NCBI GenBank assembly: GCA_024641735.1
Contig: JAHECN010000006.1
Span: 1 to 48,521, forward strand
Source of the DNA: Gemmatimonadota bacterium
Lineage (GTDB): Bacteria; Gemmatimonadota; Gemmatimonadetes; Gemmatimonadales; GWC2-71-9
DNA length: 48,521 nucleotides
Direction of reading: 5' to 3'
The position numbers and the translations under genes are program-made. Each line of letters begins with the position of its first letter. Position 1 is the first letter of the stretch. Below the pieces are notes generated by a model. It was not told the origin of the DNA. It saw nothing but the letters and a program-made list of their open reading frames with translations, and searched no databases. Below are positions 18,140 through 27,139 of this stretch, piece by piece.

Positions 18140-18915
18140 CAGGGATCTCCCAGAGATTCGACGAACTCCCGAACCATACGTGAGATCTCTCCGGGTTGAT
18201 CCATCATCACCCAATGGGAAACCCCGGTCATGGCCTGGCGGGGCAGGCCGGGACGGAGTTCATGTAGGGCAAAGGAGGACGAGTTCACTGGTGCCGTGAC
18301 GAGGAGAACCGGACCAGGAAATCGGTCGAGTGACCGAGTCGGTCGATAGCGTAGCAGTGAGTCATACAACCCTCTGATCACTAGCCGTGGAGCGGCCAAG
18401 AGCGCTGCCCGCACCCTACGCTCCGTCTCCGGCGTCGCCCCGCCCAAGGCGACCTCAATGGCACCTTCGACCGTTTCGGCATAGTGGGCCTCGTGGGCGA
18501 GGCCGGCCATGAAGCCCCGCAACGCCTCGGGTGGCACATACGAGAAGTCCCCGGCGGCATCGAGAAGGACCATCCCCGCCACCCGGTCCGGCATCCGCGC
18601 CGCCAGTTCCATCGCCACGCTGGCCCCAAAGGAGTGGCCGACCAGCACGAACCGCTCAAGCGCGAGCTCCCCCACCACCGCAGCCAGGTCGTCGGCGCAC
18701 CCCTCAATGGAGTAGTCACCCTCTCCGGAGAGGGCCGATCGGCCATGACCCCGGAGTTCGGGAACGATCAGCCGATACCCCGAGCCGAGGGCACGGACCG
18801 TCGACGCCCAGAAAGAAGCGTCCCCGGCCATGCCGTGGATCAGGAGAATGGGGAGGGGGCCCTGGCCGTGCTCTTCGATGACGATGGTGCCGGCGGGCCC
18901 GGCGATGCGGCGCAT
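18139..18915 (-). CDS. alpha/beta hydrolase
   Basis: LLIHGMAGDASFW; ELRGHGRS; LVGHSFGASVAMELAARMP nucleophile elbow. Confidence 0.9.
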   Translation of the reverse strand: MRRIAGPAGTIVIEEHGQGPLPILLIHGMAGDASFWASTVRALGSGYRLIVPELRGHGRSALSGEGDYSIEGCADDLAAVVGELALERFVLVGHSFGASVAMELAARMPDRVAGMVLLDAAGDFSYVPPEALRGFMAGLAHEAHYAETVEGAIEVALGGATPETERRVRAALLAAPRLVIRGLYDSLLRYRPTRSLDRFPGPVLLVTAPVNSSSFALHELRPGLPRQAMTGVSHWVMMDQPGEISRMVREFVESLGDP

Positions 18916-18924
18916 GCGGAACTC

Positions 18925-18954
18925 GGAGAACAGAGAACAGAGAACAGAGAACGG
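18925..18954. repeat. heptamer repeat (AGAGAAC)
   Basis: ggagaac agagaac agagaac agagaac gg. Confidence 0.85.
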
Positions 18955-19491
18955 CTACGGCTTCATCACTCCACAGCCGTCCGTCGACGGTGGGTTCGGT
19001 GCGCCGTAGCGGGAACGAATCACATCCACTCGTCCCGGCACGAGCAGAAGGGTAAAGAACGACTCGTACACGTTGTCACAGAGGTCTCCAACCTTCGGCC
19101 CGCCGAACGCTTCCACGATGTGACCGATCGTATTGCTGTGTCCGATCACTAGCACGGCGCCACCCAGGGCCCGTGCCGAATCGGCGACGGCGCGGGCGTG
19201 TGCCGGGACGCCGCCGCGCACCGCCATCTCGATCGGCGTGAGGCCATGACGTGCGGCCACCAGGGCGGCTGTTTGCCGTTGCCGTGCGTACGGCGTCACG
19301 ATGATCGCGGTGATCTTCACGTCGGCAAGCGCGCTGTCGAGCGCCGCGGCGCGCGCCAATCCAGCGGGACTCAGCCCCGGATCGTTCGCCGGTTGCGCCA
19401 ATTTTTCGGCGTGACGAACGACGATAATCGTCGTCGGGCGGATGGTGTCGGCAGGAGCAGCGAGGAAGAGTGAGAGCAGGAGTGTGAGCAT
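18955..19491 (-). CDS. histidine phosphatase family protein, secreted
   Basis: IIVVRHAEKLAQPANDPGLSPAGLARAAAL; VLVIGHSNTI; signal peptide. Confidence 0.9.
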   Translation of the reverse strand: MLTLLLSLFLAAPADTIRPTTIIVVRHAEKLAQPANDPGLSPAGLARAAALDSALADVKITAIIVTPYARQRQTAALVAARHGLTPIEMAVRGGVPAHARAVADSARALGGAVLVIGHSNTIGHIVEAFGGPKVGDLCDNVYESFFTLLLVPGRVDVIRSRYGAPNPPSTDGCGVMKP

Positions 19492-19526
19492 CGGGGAAAG
19501 GTAACGCCGGGGTGCAGCCTACCTCC

Positions 19527-19895
19527 CTACCGTTGTTGTGCTTCACGCTCAAAGCAGTTCTGAGAGTAGGGATCCTCACCCCGCCCCCACGCCATGGCCG
19601 AGGCCACGGCGTACGCCAGCGGAAAGAACGGCCCCCACCGTTCGGCTTGGGCCACGTGGACCCGTTCATGAAGCCGCCACAGGTCGAGTGTCGACTGGTC
19701 GACAGCCAGGATGACGTGGCCAAGGGTGATGGCCGCGGGGCACATCCCGAAGCCGATCCGAGGAAGCAGTCGCGGGAGCAGCCCCCCGCAGGCCTCGAGG
19801 GTGTGGTCGCGGCGGCAGAGTGGCGCGCGACAACTGGTGGCAATCAGCACGCCGACGAGGGAGAGCGGGGAGGGCCAGATATAGCGAAGCATCAC
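19527..19895 (-). CDS. small protein with HExxH (HERVH) motif, putative zincin-like
   Basis: TLGHVILAVDQSTLDLWRLHERVHVAQAERWGPFFPLAYAVAS...DPYSQNCFEREAQ; 4-bp overlap with upstream CDS. Confidence 0.72.
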   Translation of the reverse strand: MMLRYIWPSPLSLVGVLIATSCRAPLCRRDHTLEACGGLLPRLLPRIGFGMCPAAITLGHVILAVDQSTLDLWRLHERVHVAQAERWGPFFPLAYAVASAMAWGRGEDPYSQNCFEREAQQR

Positions 19896-20416
19896 GACCG
19901 AACCACATCCTCCTCGTAGCGCTGCAGGAACTGCTCCAGCGTCCGCTCCGCCAGCGGGTGATTGTGGCCATCACCGAAGAGAACCCACCGTGGCGCGATG
20001 CGCCCGATCACGAAGGCCGCGGCAACGCCCACAATGAGCGCAGGGATGATGGCGCGTGGGCCCGCGATCCTGGCGAACGGAAGAAACGAGATCCCGACCC
20101 CGAGACTCCCGATCCACACTCGGCGCAGGGTCGCAACGGTCGGGTTCGACACCATCGCGTCGCCGCGATCATTCCATGCCACGAGCCTGTCACTTGCAGG
20201 GATCGGGGCGACCCACCACGTCACCCCCTTCCCTCCGATCCCCAACTCGCCGCTGGCGAGCCGCCGAGCGCCGATCACGTCCGGTGCCGCCGACACGTAG
20301 AGCGTCAATCGCTGCGCCGAGTTCATTGAATCCCCCGGCGCGCGCTCGGCCGCCGCGCGCGCGTGGTGTTCCACCACCGCCCAAGGATCGGGGCGCGGTG
20401 CCGGCGATTGCGTCAT
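19892..20416 (-). CDS. hypothetical membrane protein with two TM helices
   Basis: IGSLGVGISFLPFA / AIIPALIVGVAAAFVIGRIAP; coupled by 4-bp overlaps on both sides. Confidence 0.65.
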   Translation of the reverse strand: MTQSPAPRPDPWAVVEHHARAAAERAPGDSMNSAQRLTLYVSAAPDVIGARRLASGELGIGGKGVTWWVAPIPASDRLVAWNDRGDAMVSNPTVATLRRVWIGSLGVGISFLPFARIAGPRAIIPALIVGVAAAFVIGRIAPRWVLFGDGHNHPLAERTLEQFLQRYEEDVVRS

Positions 20417-21237
20417 GGACGACGCGTGTTGGCGTCGAGCACTGTTCCGCCGATCACACACGTCGAGATCTGTGGCCCTGAGCAGGCACGGGCGATCGCG
20501 TCAGAGAACGCACGAGCCCGCTCCAACTCAAGCAGGGCAGGATTTCCTGCATACGCGTTTCCACGGAGCCGCGTCGCTTCCGCTTCGGCCTGCGCACGGA
20601 TGATCGTGGCGCGTGCCGCCACGGAATCGATCGCGAAGCGCTTCAACGTCGAGTCCAACACTTGTGCCTGTGCGACGGCTCCGATCCGCGCATCCTCGAT
20701 GGTCTTCGGAATCCGGATGTCACGCACGTACGCCCGCTTGATGGTGGCCAGCGTGCCAAGCTTCCGCTGAATGTGCGCTTGCACCGAATCCGAAAGCGCC
20801 GTGCGTCGCACTGAGAAGATGTCTTCAACCGTCCACCCGGCTAACGCGGTCCGATATCCCTCGCGAATCGCATTCAGAATTTCAATTTCGGCGGCCGCCG
20901 GCGTGCGCTTCGCGATGAAGACGCTGTTGACCGATGCGGGATCATACGCGTAAACCACACCGACATCTCCCTGCACTGTCACCGGGTCCGCCGTCTGGGC
21001 ATCGATCTGCTCAGTGCTGCCCTGATTCGGGTAGTTCACATCGGTCAACGGGAAGCAGGTCGCCTCGCTGAAGATCGTGAACGCCATTCCGGTCGCCATA
21101 TGCTCATCGACGACCTTGCCGAAACGTGTCTCGATGCAGTAGTCGGTTTGATCGACCTTGGTGCAGCCCGTGAAGAAGACGCCAAGAAGAACGACCACGG
21201 CGAACAACGTTCCGCCAATTGCGCCAAAGCGTGCCAT
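20413..21237 (-). CDS. SPFH/Band 7 domain protein, possible lipoprotein
   Basis: CTKVDQTDYCIETRFGKVVDEHMATGMAF; RTALSDSVQAHIQRKLG; RAQAEAEATRLRGNAYAGNPALLELERARA. Confidence 0.82.
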   Translation of the reverse strand: MARFGAIGGTLFAVVVLLGVFFTGCTKVDQTDYCIETRFGKVVDEHMATGMAFTIFSEATCFPLTDVNYPNQGSTEQIDAQTADPVTVQGDVGVVYAYDPASVNSVFIAKRTPAAAEIEILNAIREGYRTALAGWTVEDIFSVRRTALSDSVQAHIQRKLGTLATIKRAYVRDIRIPKTIEDARIGAVAQAQVLDSTLKRFAIDSVAARATIIRAQAEAEATRLRGNAYAGNPALLELERARAFSDAIARACSGPQISTCVIGGTVLDANTRRP

Positions 21238-21277
21238 GCGGGGGACTCCGGTGGAGGAGAGAGATGCAGAGAAAATA

Positions 21278-21454
21278 GTCGTGAGTCGTGAGTCGTGAGA
21301 TGGGTGAGGGGTGAGGGGGAACAGAAGGGAACAGGGAACAGGGAACGGGAAAACAAGCGGGGCTGTCGACTTGGATCGCTCCCAAGCCAACAACCCCACC
21401 TAAGACCTACGACCTACAACCCTCACGACTCCCGACCAACGACTCGCGACTCAC
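21278..21454. repeat. composite heptamer repeat block GTCGTGA x3, GGGTGAG x2, GGGAACA-like x4, with inverted CACGACT-type arm at 21422-21454
   Basis: gtcgtgagtcgtgagtcgtgag ... gggtgaggggtgag ... gggaacagggaacagggaac ... ctcacgactcccgaccaacgactcgcgactcac. Confidence 0.85.
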
Positions 21455-21675
21455 TTCAACTTGTCATACCCCCACAGCACAATCATCGCGCCGATGACTG
21501 AGCCCACGAATCCGACGCCGCGGCCCATGCCGAGCAGGCCGAAGAGCATCGAGCCGACCCACGATCCGGCGATACCGAGGAGGATCGTCATGATGATCCC
21601 ACCGCCCTGCTTGCCGGGATAGAGAACCTTGGCCACCAGGCCAACGAGGAAGCCAATCAGGATGGTCCACAGCAT
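21451..21675 (-). CDS. GlsB/YeaQ/YmgE family stress-response membrane protein
   Basis: LIGFLVGLVAKVLYPGKQGGGIIMTILLGIAGSWVGSMLF. Confidence 0.92.
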   Translation of the reverse strand: MLWTILIGFLVGLVAKVLYPGKQGGGIIMTILLGIAGSWVGSMLFGLLGMGRGVGFVGSVIGAMIVLWGYDKLK

Positions 21676-21792
21676 CTGCGTACTCCTTGGAACGGGTCAC
21701 CGAGAGTTCTTGAGTGTCTCTCCTAGACGAGCTTGGGAGTGTGGGGGTTTCACGTTGCACCAACGAAACACCCCACGGGCCCCCCGGACGGG

Positions 21793-22236
21793 TCAATCCA
21801 CGCTATCGGTGTCCACCTGTCCACTGAGGCGCCGGGAGAGGTGGGACCAGCTCATCCCCATGGCCAGAATCATCGCCAAAACCACCAGCACCACATGGGA
21901 AATCGCCTGGCCCTGCAACGAGAAGACATTCCACGAAGAGAGGAGCCAGACGACCCCTCCACAGATCGCCGTCACGAGGAGTGCGCCGGGGACGCCGAGG
22001 GAACGGCGGGTTGCCTGCAGGTAAAGCACCCACCCGGCGACAAGCAGGACGGCGCTTAAGAACTTGAGCGGCAACTGGGATGAGGCGACGCCATCGCCCT
22101 GACCGAAGATCGGGTAGAGCGCCCAGTGCGTGAACGAGGTCCCGGTCGGATTCCAGGTCGCGTACACCAGCAACAGCGCGAGCACAAAACGCACGCCGAT
22201 CCCCTTCCACGAAAGTCCTTCCGTTGTCATCGCCAT
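21793..22236 (-). CDS. DUF6524-like membrane protein
   Basis: VRFVLALLLVYATWNPTGTSFTHWALYPIFG plus several hydrophobic helices. Confidence 0.65.
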   Translation of the reverse strand: MAMTTEGLSWKGIGVRFVLALLLVYATWNPTGTSFTHWALYPIFGQGDGVASSQLPLKFLSAVLLVAGWVLYLQATRRSLGVPGALLVTAICGGVVWLLSSWNVFSLQGQAISHVVLVVLAMILAMGMSWSHLSRRLSGQVDTDSVD

Positions 22237-22279
22237 GCGGCACGCTCCGATAGATGTGATCCCTGCGGACAAATCTTGC

Positions 22280-23551
22280 CTAGCGTGTGAGTCCCCACAC
22301 TTCGAGGCGAATGAGCCCCGTGCTCGGATCTTCACGACGTATCACGACACGGTCGCGTCCTGCGGCAAAGAGGACGCCCTTGGGCAACGTGACTCGCCCC
22401 TGCAGCGCACCGTCCACGCCAAAGATTCCCCACTGCGTGGTGCTGTCGAGTGGAGACCAGCCGAGACTGGCCCAGACCGACCCGGTGGGATCGACCAGCA
22501 ATTGCGAGAGGGCCGGAAACTGCGCCGCGAAGCGGGTCTCTTCGAGTTTCTTGATCTCGCCATCGAGGATCTCCGGCGGGACCATGGCGCCGAGTCGGCG
22601 CAGGGCATCGGAGAAGACGCGCTTGTACTCGCTCTCGTCCGCGGGAGTCACGTCGCGCGCGGGCACGTCGACCCGAATCACCTGCAGGAGCGCGCCTCCG
22701 GTACTGCGCCGCTGCAACTCGAACTGCTTTCCAGGTGTGGACCAGAGCGCGCCCTGCGCCACAGCCAGCACAGGGACCGCGCCGAATCCAATCTGTCGCG
22801 GGATCGCCGTCGTCTGCCCTTGAATGGTGATCGAGGACGAGTACATCTCGGCCCCTTTCATCATCAGGAGGGTGTCGTAATTCATGCCACCCGCGAGCAG
22901 GGAGACGATCGCCAGTGGAAATTGAAAGCGGTTCGGATCTTCACCGGCTGGTGCCGTGGCAGCGATCCCATCAACCCGGTGGATCGAGGTGCCGTCCGAG
23001 AGGACGCCAAGGATCGTTGGAGGAACCGGCAACGCTCCTGCCGAAGGGTAGTCCCGCTCACCGCGCAGCGACCCGTCGAGGCCAAAGAGCACGCCGCGCC
23101 GTTGCGACGGATCGAACGCCAGCAGCGTGTCTCCACCGAGGAGGAGGAGTTGGGTGATCATGCGATACTCACCCGGACCTTCGCCCTGTCGCCCAATCGT
23201 CCGAAGCAATTGCCCTGTCGTGTCAATCAGGAGGATGTGCGGCGGCTGCCCGGCCACCACGACCAGACGTCCATCAGGCAACAGTCGGCCAACCGCACCG
23301 GACGAGGCCCCGACGATCCCGGACGAGAGGTCGATCGTCGTGTCGTTCGCTTCGCCACCGATCATCGTGAGGGGTTGGGCGGAGAGTTTCCATTCCGGTG
23401 CGCCCTGCCACGCCGCGTTCGAGTACTCCCAGACGGCTACGCCTGCGGAATCGCGAACGGCCACGTCGAGCGCCGCGGAGCTAGGGGCACCCTTGTCGCC
23501 GCCACAGGCAGCGAGGAGGAGCACTGAGAGGAAGAGATGACGGTGACGCAC
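22280..23551 (-). CDS. 6-bladed beta-propeller lipoprotein
   Basis: Lipobox LLLAACGG; VGRLLPDGRLVVV, TIGRQGEGPGEYR, repeated propeller-blade motifs. Confidence 0.82.
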   Translation of the reverse strand: MRHRHLFLSVLLLAACGGDKGAPSSAALDVAVRDSAGVAVWEYSNAAWQGAPEWKLSAQPLTMIGGEANDTTIDLSSGIVGASSGAVGRLLPDGRLVVVAGQPPHILLIDTTGQLLRTIGRQGEGPGEYRMITQLLLLGGDTLLAFDPSQRRGVLFGLDGSLRGERDYPSAGALPVPPTILGVLSDGTSIHRVDGIAATAPAGEDPNRFQFPLAIVSLLAGGMNYDTLLMMKGAEMYSSSITIQGQTTAIPRQIGFGAVPVLAVAQGALWSTPGKQFELQRRSTGGALLQVIRVDVPARDVTPADESEYKRVFSDALRRLGAMVPPEILDGEIKKLEETRFAAQFPALSQLLVDPTGSVWASLGWSPLDSTTQWGIFGVDGALQGRVTLPKGVLFAAGRDRVVIRREDPSTGLIRLEVWGLTR

Positions 23552-23566
23552 GACAACCTCGACGGC

Positions 23567-23658
<92 letters not shown>

Positions 23659-23661
23659 TTT

Positions 23662-24570
23662 TCACTTCGCCAGCCCCGCCGGCCCCTTCTCCCGCCCCAC
23701 CGCCACCGCCAGCACCGCCAGCGCCAACAGATACGGCAGCGCCTGGAAGAGCTGGTATGGCACCGCGCTTCCGCTCGCCTGGAAAGTGTATTGGAGTGCC
23801 GTTGCCGCGCCGAAGAGGAGCGCCGCGAGTCCGGCGCCGATCGGATGCCAGCGGCCGAGGACCACGATGGCGATCGCGATGAAGCCACGCCCCGCCGTCA
23901 TCTTCTCGGTGAAGGTGCCAACCTGCGAGAGGACCAGCGTCGCGCCCGCGAGACCGGCGAAGGCGCCACCGATCACGGTGGCCACCACGCGCCGACGCGT
24001 CACTGGGACACCCATGGCGCGAGCCGCCGCCGCCGACTCCCCCGCCGCCCGCACCTCCAAACCCCAACGCGTCCGGAAGAGGAGCCAAGTGGCCCAAGCG
24101 ATCGCGGCGAACGCGACATAACTCATGACAGACTGCGAGAAGAACGCGGGACCGATCACCGGGATTGCGGCGAGTCCGGGGATCGGCAGGACAGGAAGGG
24201 TCGGGATCGTGAGCCCCGCACCCGCATCACCGAAGGCGAGGCGTGCACCCAGTCCGGTGAGGCCGGTCATGCCGAGCGTCACGGCGGTGCCGGTGATGAT
24301 CTGATCCGCGCGCGCCCCGACGGCGACGGCCGCGAAGATCGCCGACGTCGCCATTCCCGCCGCGACCGCAAACGCGACACCCCCGAGTGGCCCCAAGGAA
24401 ATCGCACCCACCGCCGCGGCGAGCGCACCGGCGAGCATGGCGCCCTCGATGCCGAGGTTCAGCACACCACTCTTCTCGGTGATCGTTTCGCCGATGGCCG
24501 CGAGCAAGAGCGGTGTGGCCACTCGCACGCTCGCTGCCGCGAAGCCGGAGATCAGGGCGAGTTCAATCAT
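23662..24570 (-). CDS. ABC transporter permease, BMP/nucleoside-type (NupQ/YufQ-like)
   Basis: PLLLAAIGETITEKSGVLNLGIEGAMLAGA; coupled with the next permease. Confidence 0.9.
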   Translation of the reverse strand: MIELALISGFAAASVRVATPLLLAAIGETITEKSGVLNLGIEGAMLAGALAAAVGAISLGPLGGVAFAVAAGMATSAIFAAVAVGARADQIITGTAVTLGMTGLTGLGARLAFGDAGAGLTIPTLPVLPIPGLAAIPVIGPAFFSQSVMSYVAFAAIAWATWLLFRTRWGLEVRAAGESAAAARAMGVPVTRRRVVATVIGGAFAGLAGATLVLSQVGTFTEKMTAGRGFIAIAIVVLGRWHPIGAGLAALLFGAATALQYTFQASGSAVPYQLFQALPYLLALAVLAVAVGREKGPAGLAK

Positions 24571-25618
24571 TGCCGTTCGCCGTTCGCTGTCCGCTGTTCG
24601 CCGCCACCACCATCGTCAGAATCACCACCGCCTGCACCACCTGCACTGCCACCGCCGGAATCGCGGCGTCGCGCTGCATCCCGCCGGCTCCTGCTTCCAA
24701 CGCGCCGAACAACAATCCGGCGACCACCACACCGCCCGGCCGCAACCGGCCGAGCAACGCCACCGCGATCGCGGTGAACCCAAACCCTGGCGAGAGATTC
24801 AAATAGAGCGCGTACGACACCCCGCTCACCTCGACCGCCCCGCCGAGCCCGGCCAGTGCGCCGCTGATCAGGAGCGCGACCGCCAACAACCGGCCCGCGC
24901 GAATCCTGCCGCTCACCTCCGCCACCCTCGGCCCCGCGCCAACCGCACGCAGCTCGAATCCCCACCGCGATCGCTTCAGCACCACCGCCATCACCACCGC
25001 AACGGCAAATGCGATCAGCAACCCCAGGTGCAGCCGACTCATCGGCAGCAGCTTTGGCAGCCGCGCGGCCATCGTCAGCGACGCACTCTGCGGATAGATG
25101 CCACTCGGTTCCTGCAGCGGGCCCGTCACGGCGTAACTCACCGCCGCTTCCGCCACGAAGTTCAACAACAAGGTCGAGATGACTTCCGTCACCCCGAAGC
25201 GCAACCGCAACAACACCGGCACCGCCATCCAAAGCGCACCGGCCGCCATCCCCGCGCCGAGCACCATCGGCAACGCCACCACACCGGGCAGCGCACCAGT
25301 GTGCGTGCCCATCCACGCCGCTGCCATCGCACCCAACGCGAACTGTCCCTCCATCCCGATGTTGAGCGCGCCCCCTCTGCTCCCCAGCGTGAAGGCGAGC
25401 CCCAACAGAATGAGTGGCGTCGCGCGCACCAGTGTCGCCGACGTGAGGGCGTACCACGAGCCGAACGCACCGCGCCAGAGCGCGCCGAGCGCGAGGGGTA
25501 CATCGAAGCCGGCCACCAGGAGGAAGAGCGCCAGAAAGAGGAGCCCGAGTCCGAACGCTCCGGCGGTGACGCCGACGTCACGCCACCGCGAGTTGCTGCT
25601 CGGGGGAGCGAGCCTCAT
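24563..25618 (-). CDS. ABC transporter permease, BMP/nucleoside-type (NupP/YufP-like)
   Basis: ATPLILLGLAFTLGSRGGALNIGMEGQFALGA; TM pattern; C-terminus NSGQRTANGND encoded by heptamer repeats. Confidence 0.9.
   Translation of the reverse strand: MRLAPPSSNSRWRDVGVTAGAFGLGLLFLALFLLVAGFDVPLALGALWRGAFGSWYALTSATLVRATPLILLGLAFTLGSRGGALNIGMEGQFALGAMAAAWMGTHTGALPGVVALPMVLGAGMAAGALWMAVPVLLRLRFGVTEVISTLLLNFVAEAAVSYAVTGPLQEPSGIYPQSASLTMAARLPKLLPMSRLHLGLLIAFAVAVVMAVVLKRSRWGFELRAVGAGPRVAEVSGRIRAGRLLAVALLISGALAGLGGAVEVSGVSYALYLNLSPGFGFTAIAVALLGRLRPGGVVVAGLLFGALEAGAGGMQRDAAIPAVAVQVVQAVVILTMVVAANSGQRTANGND
24575..24602. repeat. heptamer repeat GTTCGCC-like x4 inside 3' end of permease CDS
   Basis: gttcgcc gttcgct gtccgct gttcgcc. 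Confidence 0.82.
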
Positions 25619-27054
25619 GGGGTCGGGAGCCCCAGCATCGCGTCACCAACCACGTCACGGGACGCCCCGGCTGGTACCGTGACGAGCTTTCCGTTCGCCA
25701 TGACCAAGACACGGTCAGCCAAGTCAAGAATTTCATCGAGGTCAGAGGAGTGCACGATCACCGCCGCTCCATTGGCCGCCGCGCTGCGCAATCGCGCGTG
25801 AATCGCTGCGGCCGCGTGCAGGTCGAGACCGCGCGTCGGGTCCTCGGCGACGAGCACATCCGGTTGGCGAGAGAGCACTCGTGCAAAAATCAGTTTCTGC
25901 TGATTACCACCACTCAGCGCGCTTGCCGCGCTCGCCGCATTGCCCCCTCGCACATCGTACTCGGCAAGCGCCAAGTCGCAGTCTGCCGCCAGGAGACCCC
26001 AGTCCATCCATCGCTCGCGGACACGACCGAGCACGAAGTTCTCCGTCAGGGAAAACTCCGGAATGATCCCTTCCGTGGTGCGGTCCTCAGGAACGAAGCC
26101 AACTGCCCCACTCACGCGCAGGGTGCCATCGACCCGAGTGATTTCGGGAAGCCCCGCCATGGCGCGCAACAACTCCCGCTGACCATTCCCTTCGATCGCC
26201 GCGATGCCGACGATCTCCCCAGCCATGCACTCCATCGTGATCGGCCCGACCGGTGTTCCGCCCCGTTCCGGCCGGAGCAGGAGTCCATCGGCGTGAACCC
26301 TCGTCCCGCCCGGCGTCACCGCGACACGCTCCGGTTGGGCAGGCGCTTCGCCAATCATCGCCAGGGCGAGGGAGCGCGGCGTCTGCTCCGCGACACGCCC
26401 CGTCAACGTGACCCGCCCCTGGCGCAACACGGTCACGCGGTCCGCAACAGCGAAGACCTCCGGCAACTTGTGCGAGATGAACACCACCGCCCCGCCCCGT
26501 GCCGCAAAAGCACGCACCATCGCCAACAGTTCCGTCACTTCTCGTGGCGCCAACACCGCCGTCGGTTCGTCGAGCAGAAGGATCTGCGGGTCGCTCGCCA
26601 TCGCCTTGACGATCTCGAGCCGTTGCCTGAGTTGCACCGAGAGCGTCTCGACCACGGCCTCCGCGTCGAGCGGCAATCCGATTCGCGCGATCGTCTCCCG
26701 CGCGCGCACTCCAAGCGCCTTCCCGCTCTCCTGCCATCCCGCCGCCAGCGCAATGTTCTCGGCGACGGTGAAGGCGGGGATGGAGGTGAAATGTTGAGCA
26801 ACCAATGAGAGGCGAGTCGTTGGTCGTGAGTCGTCAGAGGTGTCAGGTGAGTACGGTGTTCTCTCGCGACTCACGACTCGCGACTCGCCTCTATCCGCCG
26901 GCATCCGGCCGGCCGCGATCGCAACGAGCGTGCTCTTCCCTGCCCCATTCTCTCCCAACAACGCATGTACTTCTCCGGCAGCGGCGTCGAAGGAGACGTC
27001 GTCCAGGGCGAGGGTGGCGCCGAAGGACTTGGAGATGTGGGAGAGGGTTAGCAT
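25615..27054 (-). CDS. ABC transporter ATP-binding protein, BMP/nucleoside-type, two ABC domains, with repeat-derived internal segment
   Basis: LLGENGAGKSTLVAIAAG Walker A; LLLDEPTAVLAPREV; SGGNQQKLIFARVLSRQPDVLVAEDPTRGLD. Confidence 0.92.
   Translation of the reverse strand: MLTLSHISKSFGATLALDDVSFDAAAGEVHALLGENGAGKSTLVAIAAGRMPADRGESRVVSRERTPYSPDTSDDSRPTTRLSLVAQHFTSIPAFTVAENIALAAGWQESGKALGVRARETIARIGLPLDAEAVVETLSVQLRQRLEIVKAMASDPQILLLDEPTAVLAPREVTELLAMVRAFAARGGAVVFISHKLPEVFAVADRVTVLRQGRVTLTGRVAEQTPRSLALAMIGEAPAQPERVAVTPGGTRVHADGLLLRPERGGTPVGPITMECMAGEIVGIAAIEGNGQRELLRAMAGLPEITRVDGTLRVSGAVGFVPEDRTTEGIIPEFSLTENFVLGRVRERWMDWGLLAADCDLALAEYDVRGGNAASAASALSGGNQQKLIFARVLSRQPDVLVAEDPTRGLDLHAAAAIHARLRSAAANGAAVIVHSSDLDEILDLADRVLVMANGKLVTVPAGASRDVVGDAMLGLPTP
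26809..26891. repeat. GTCGTGA-type inverted repeat embedded in frame in ABC ATPase CDS
   Basis: GAGGCGAGTCGTTGGTCGTGAGTCGTCAGAG (26809-26839) / CTCTCGCGACTCACGACTCGCGACTCGCCTC (26861-26891), about 26/31 paired. Confidence 0.9.
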
Positions 27055-27060
27055 CGGAGA

Positions 27061-27134
27061 ATGGATCATGGATGATGGATCATGGATGACAGGAGTGCGG
27101 TATCCATCATCCATCATCTCTCATCCATCATCTC
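27061..27134. repeat. heptamer inverted repeat (ATGGATG/CATCCAT family)
   Basis: atggatcatggatgatggatcatggatgac ... tatccatcatccatcatctctcatccatcatctc. Confidence 0.85.
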
Positions 27135-27139
27135 TCGTT

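Noticed and set aside
22130-23527. 465-aa plus-strand ORF
   Set aside because: Antisense to the 6-bladed beta-propeller lipoprotein gene; no domain-like sequence
24437-25801. 454-aa plus-strand ORF
   Set aside because: Antisense to two ABC permeases; His/Gln/Arg-rich shadow translation
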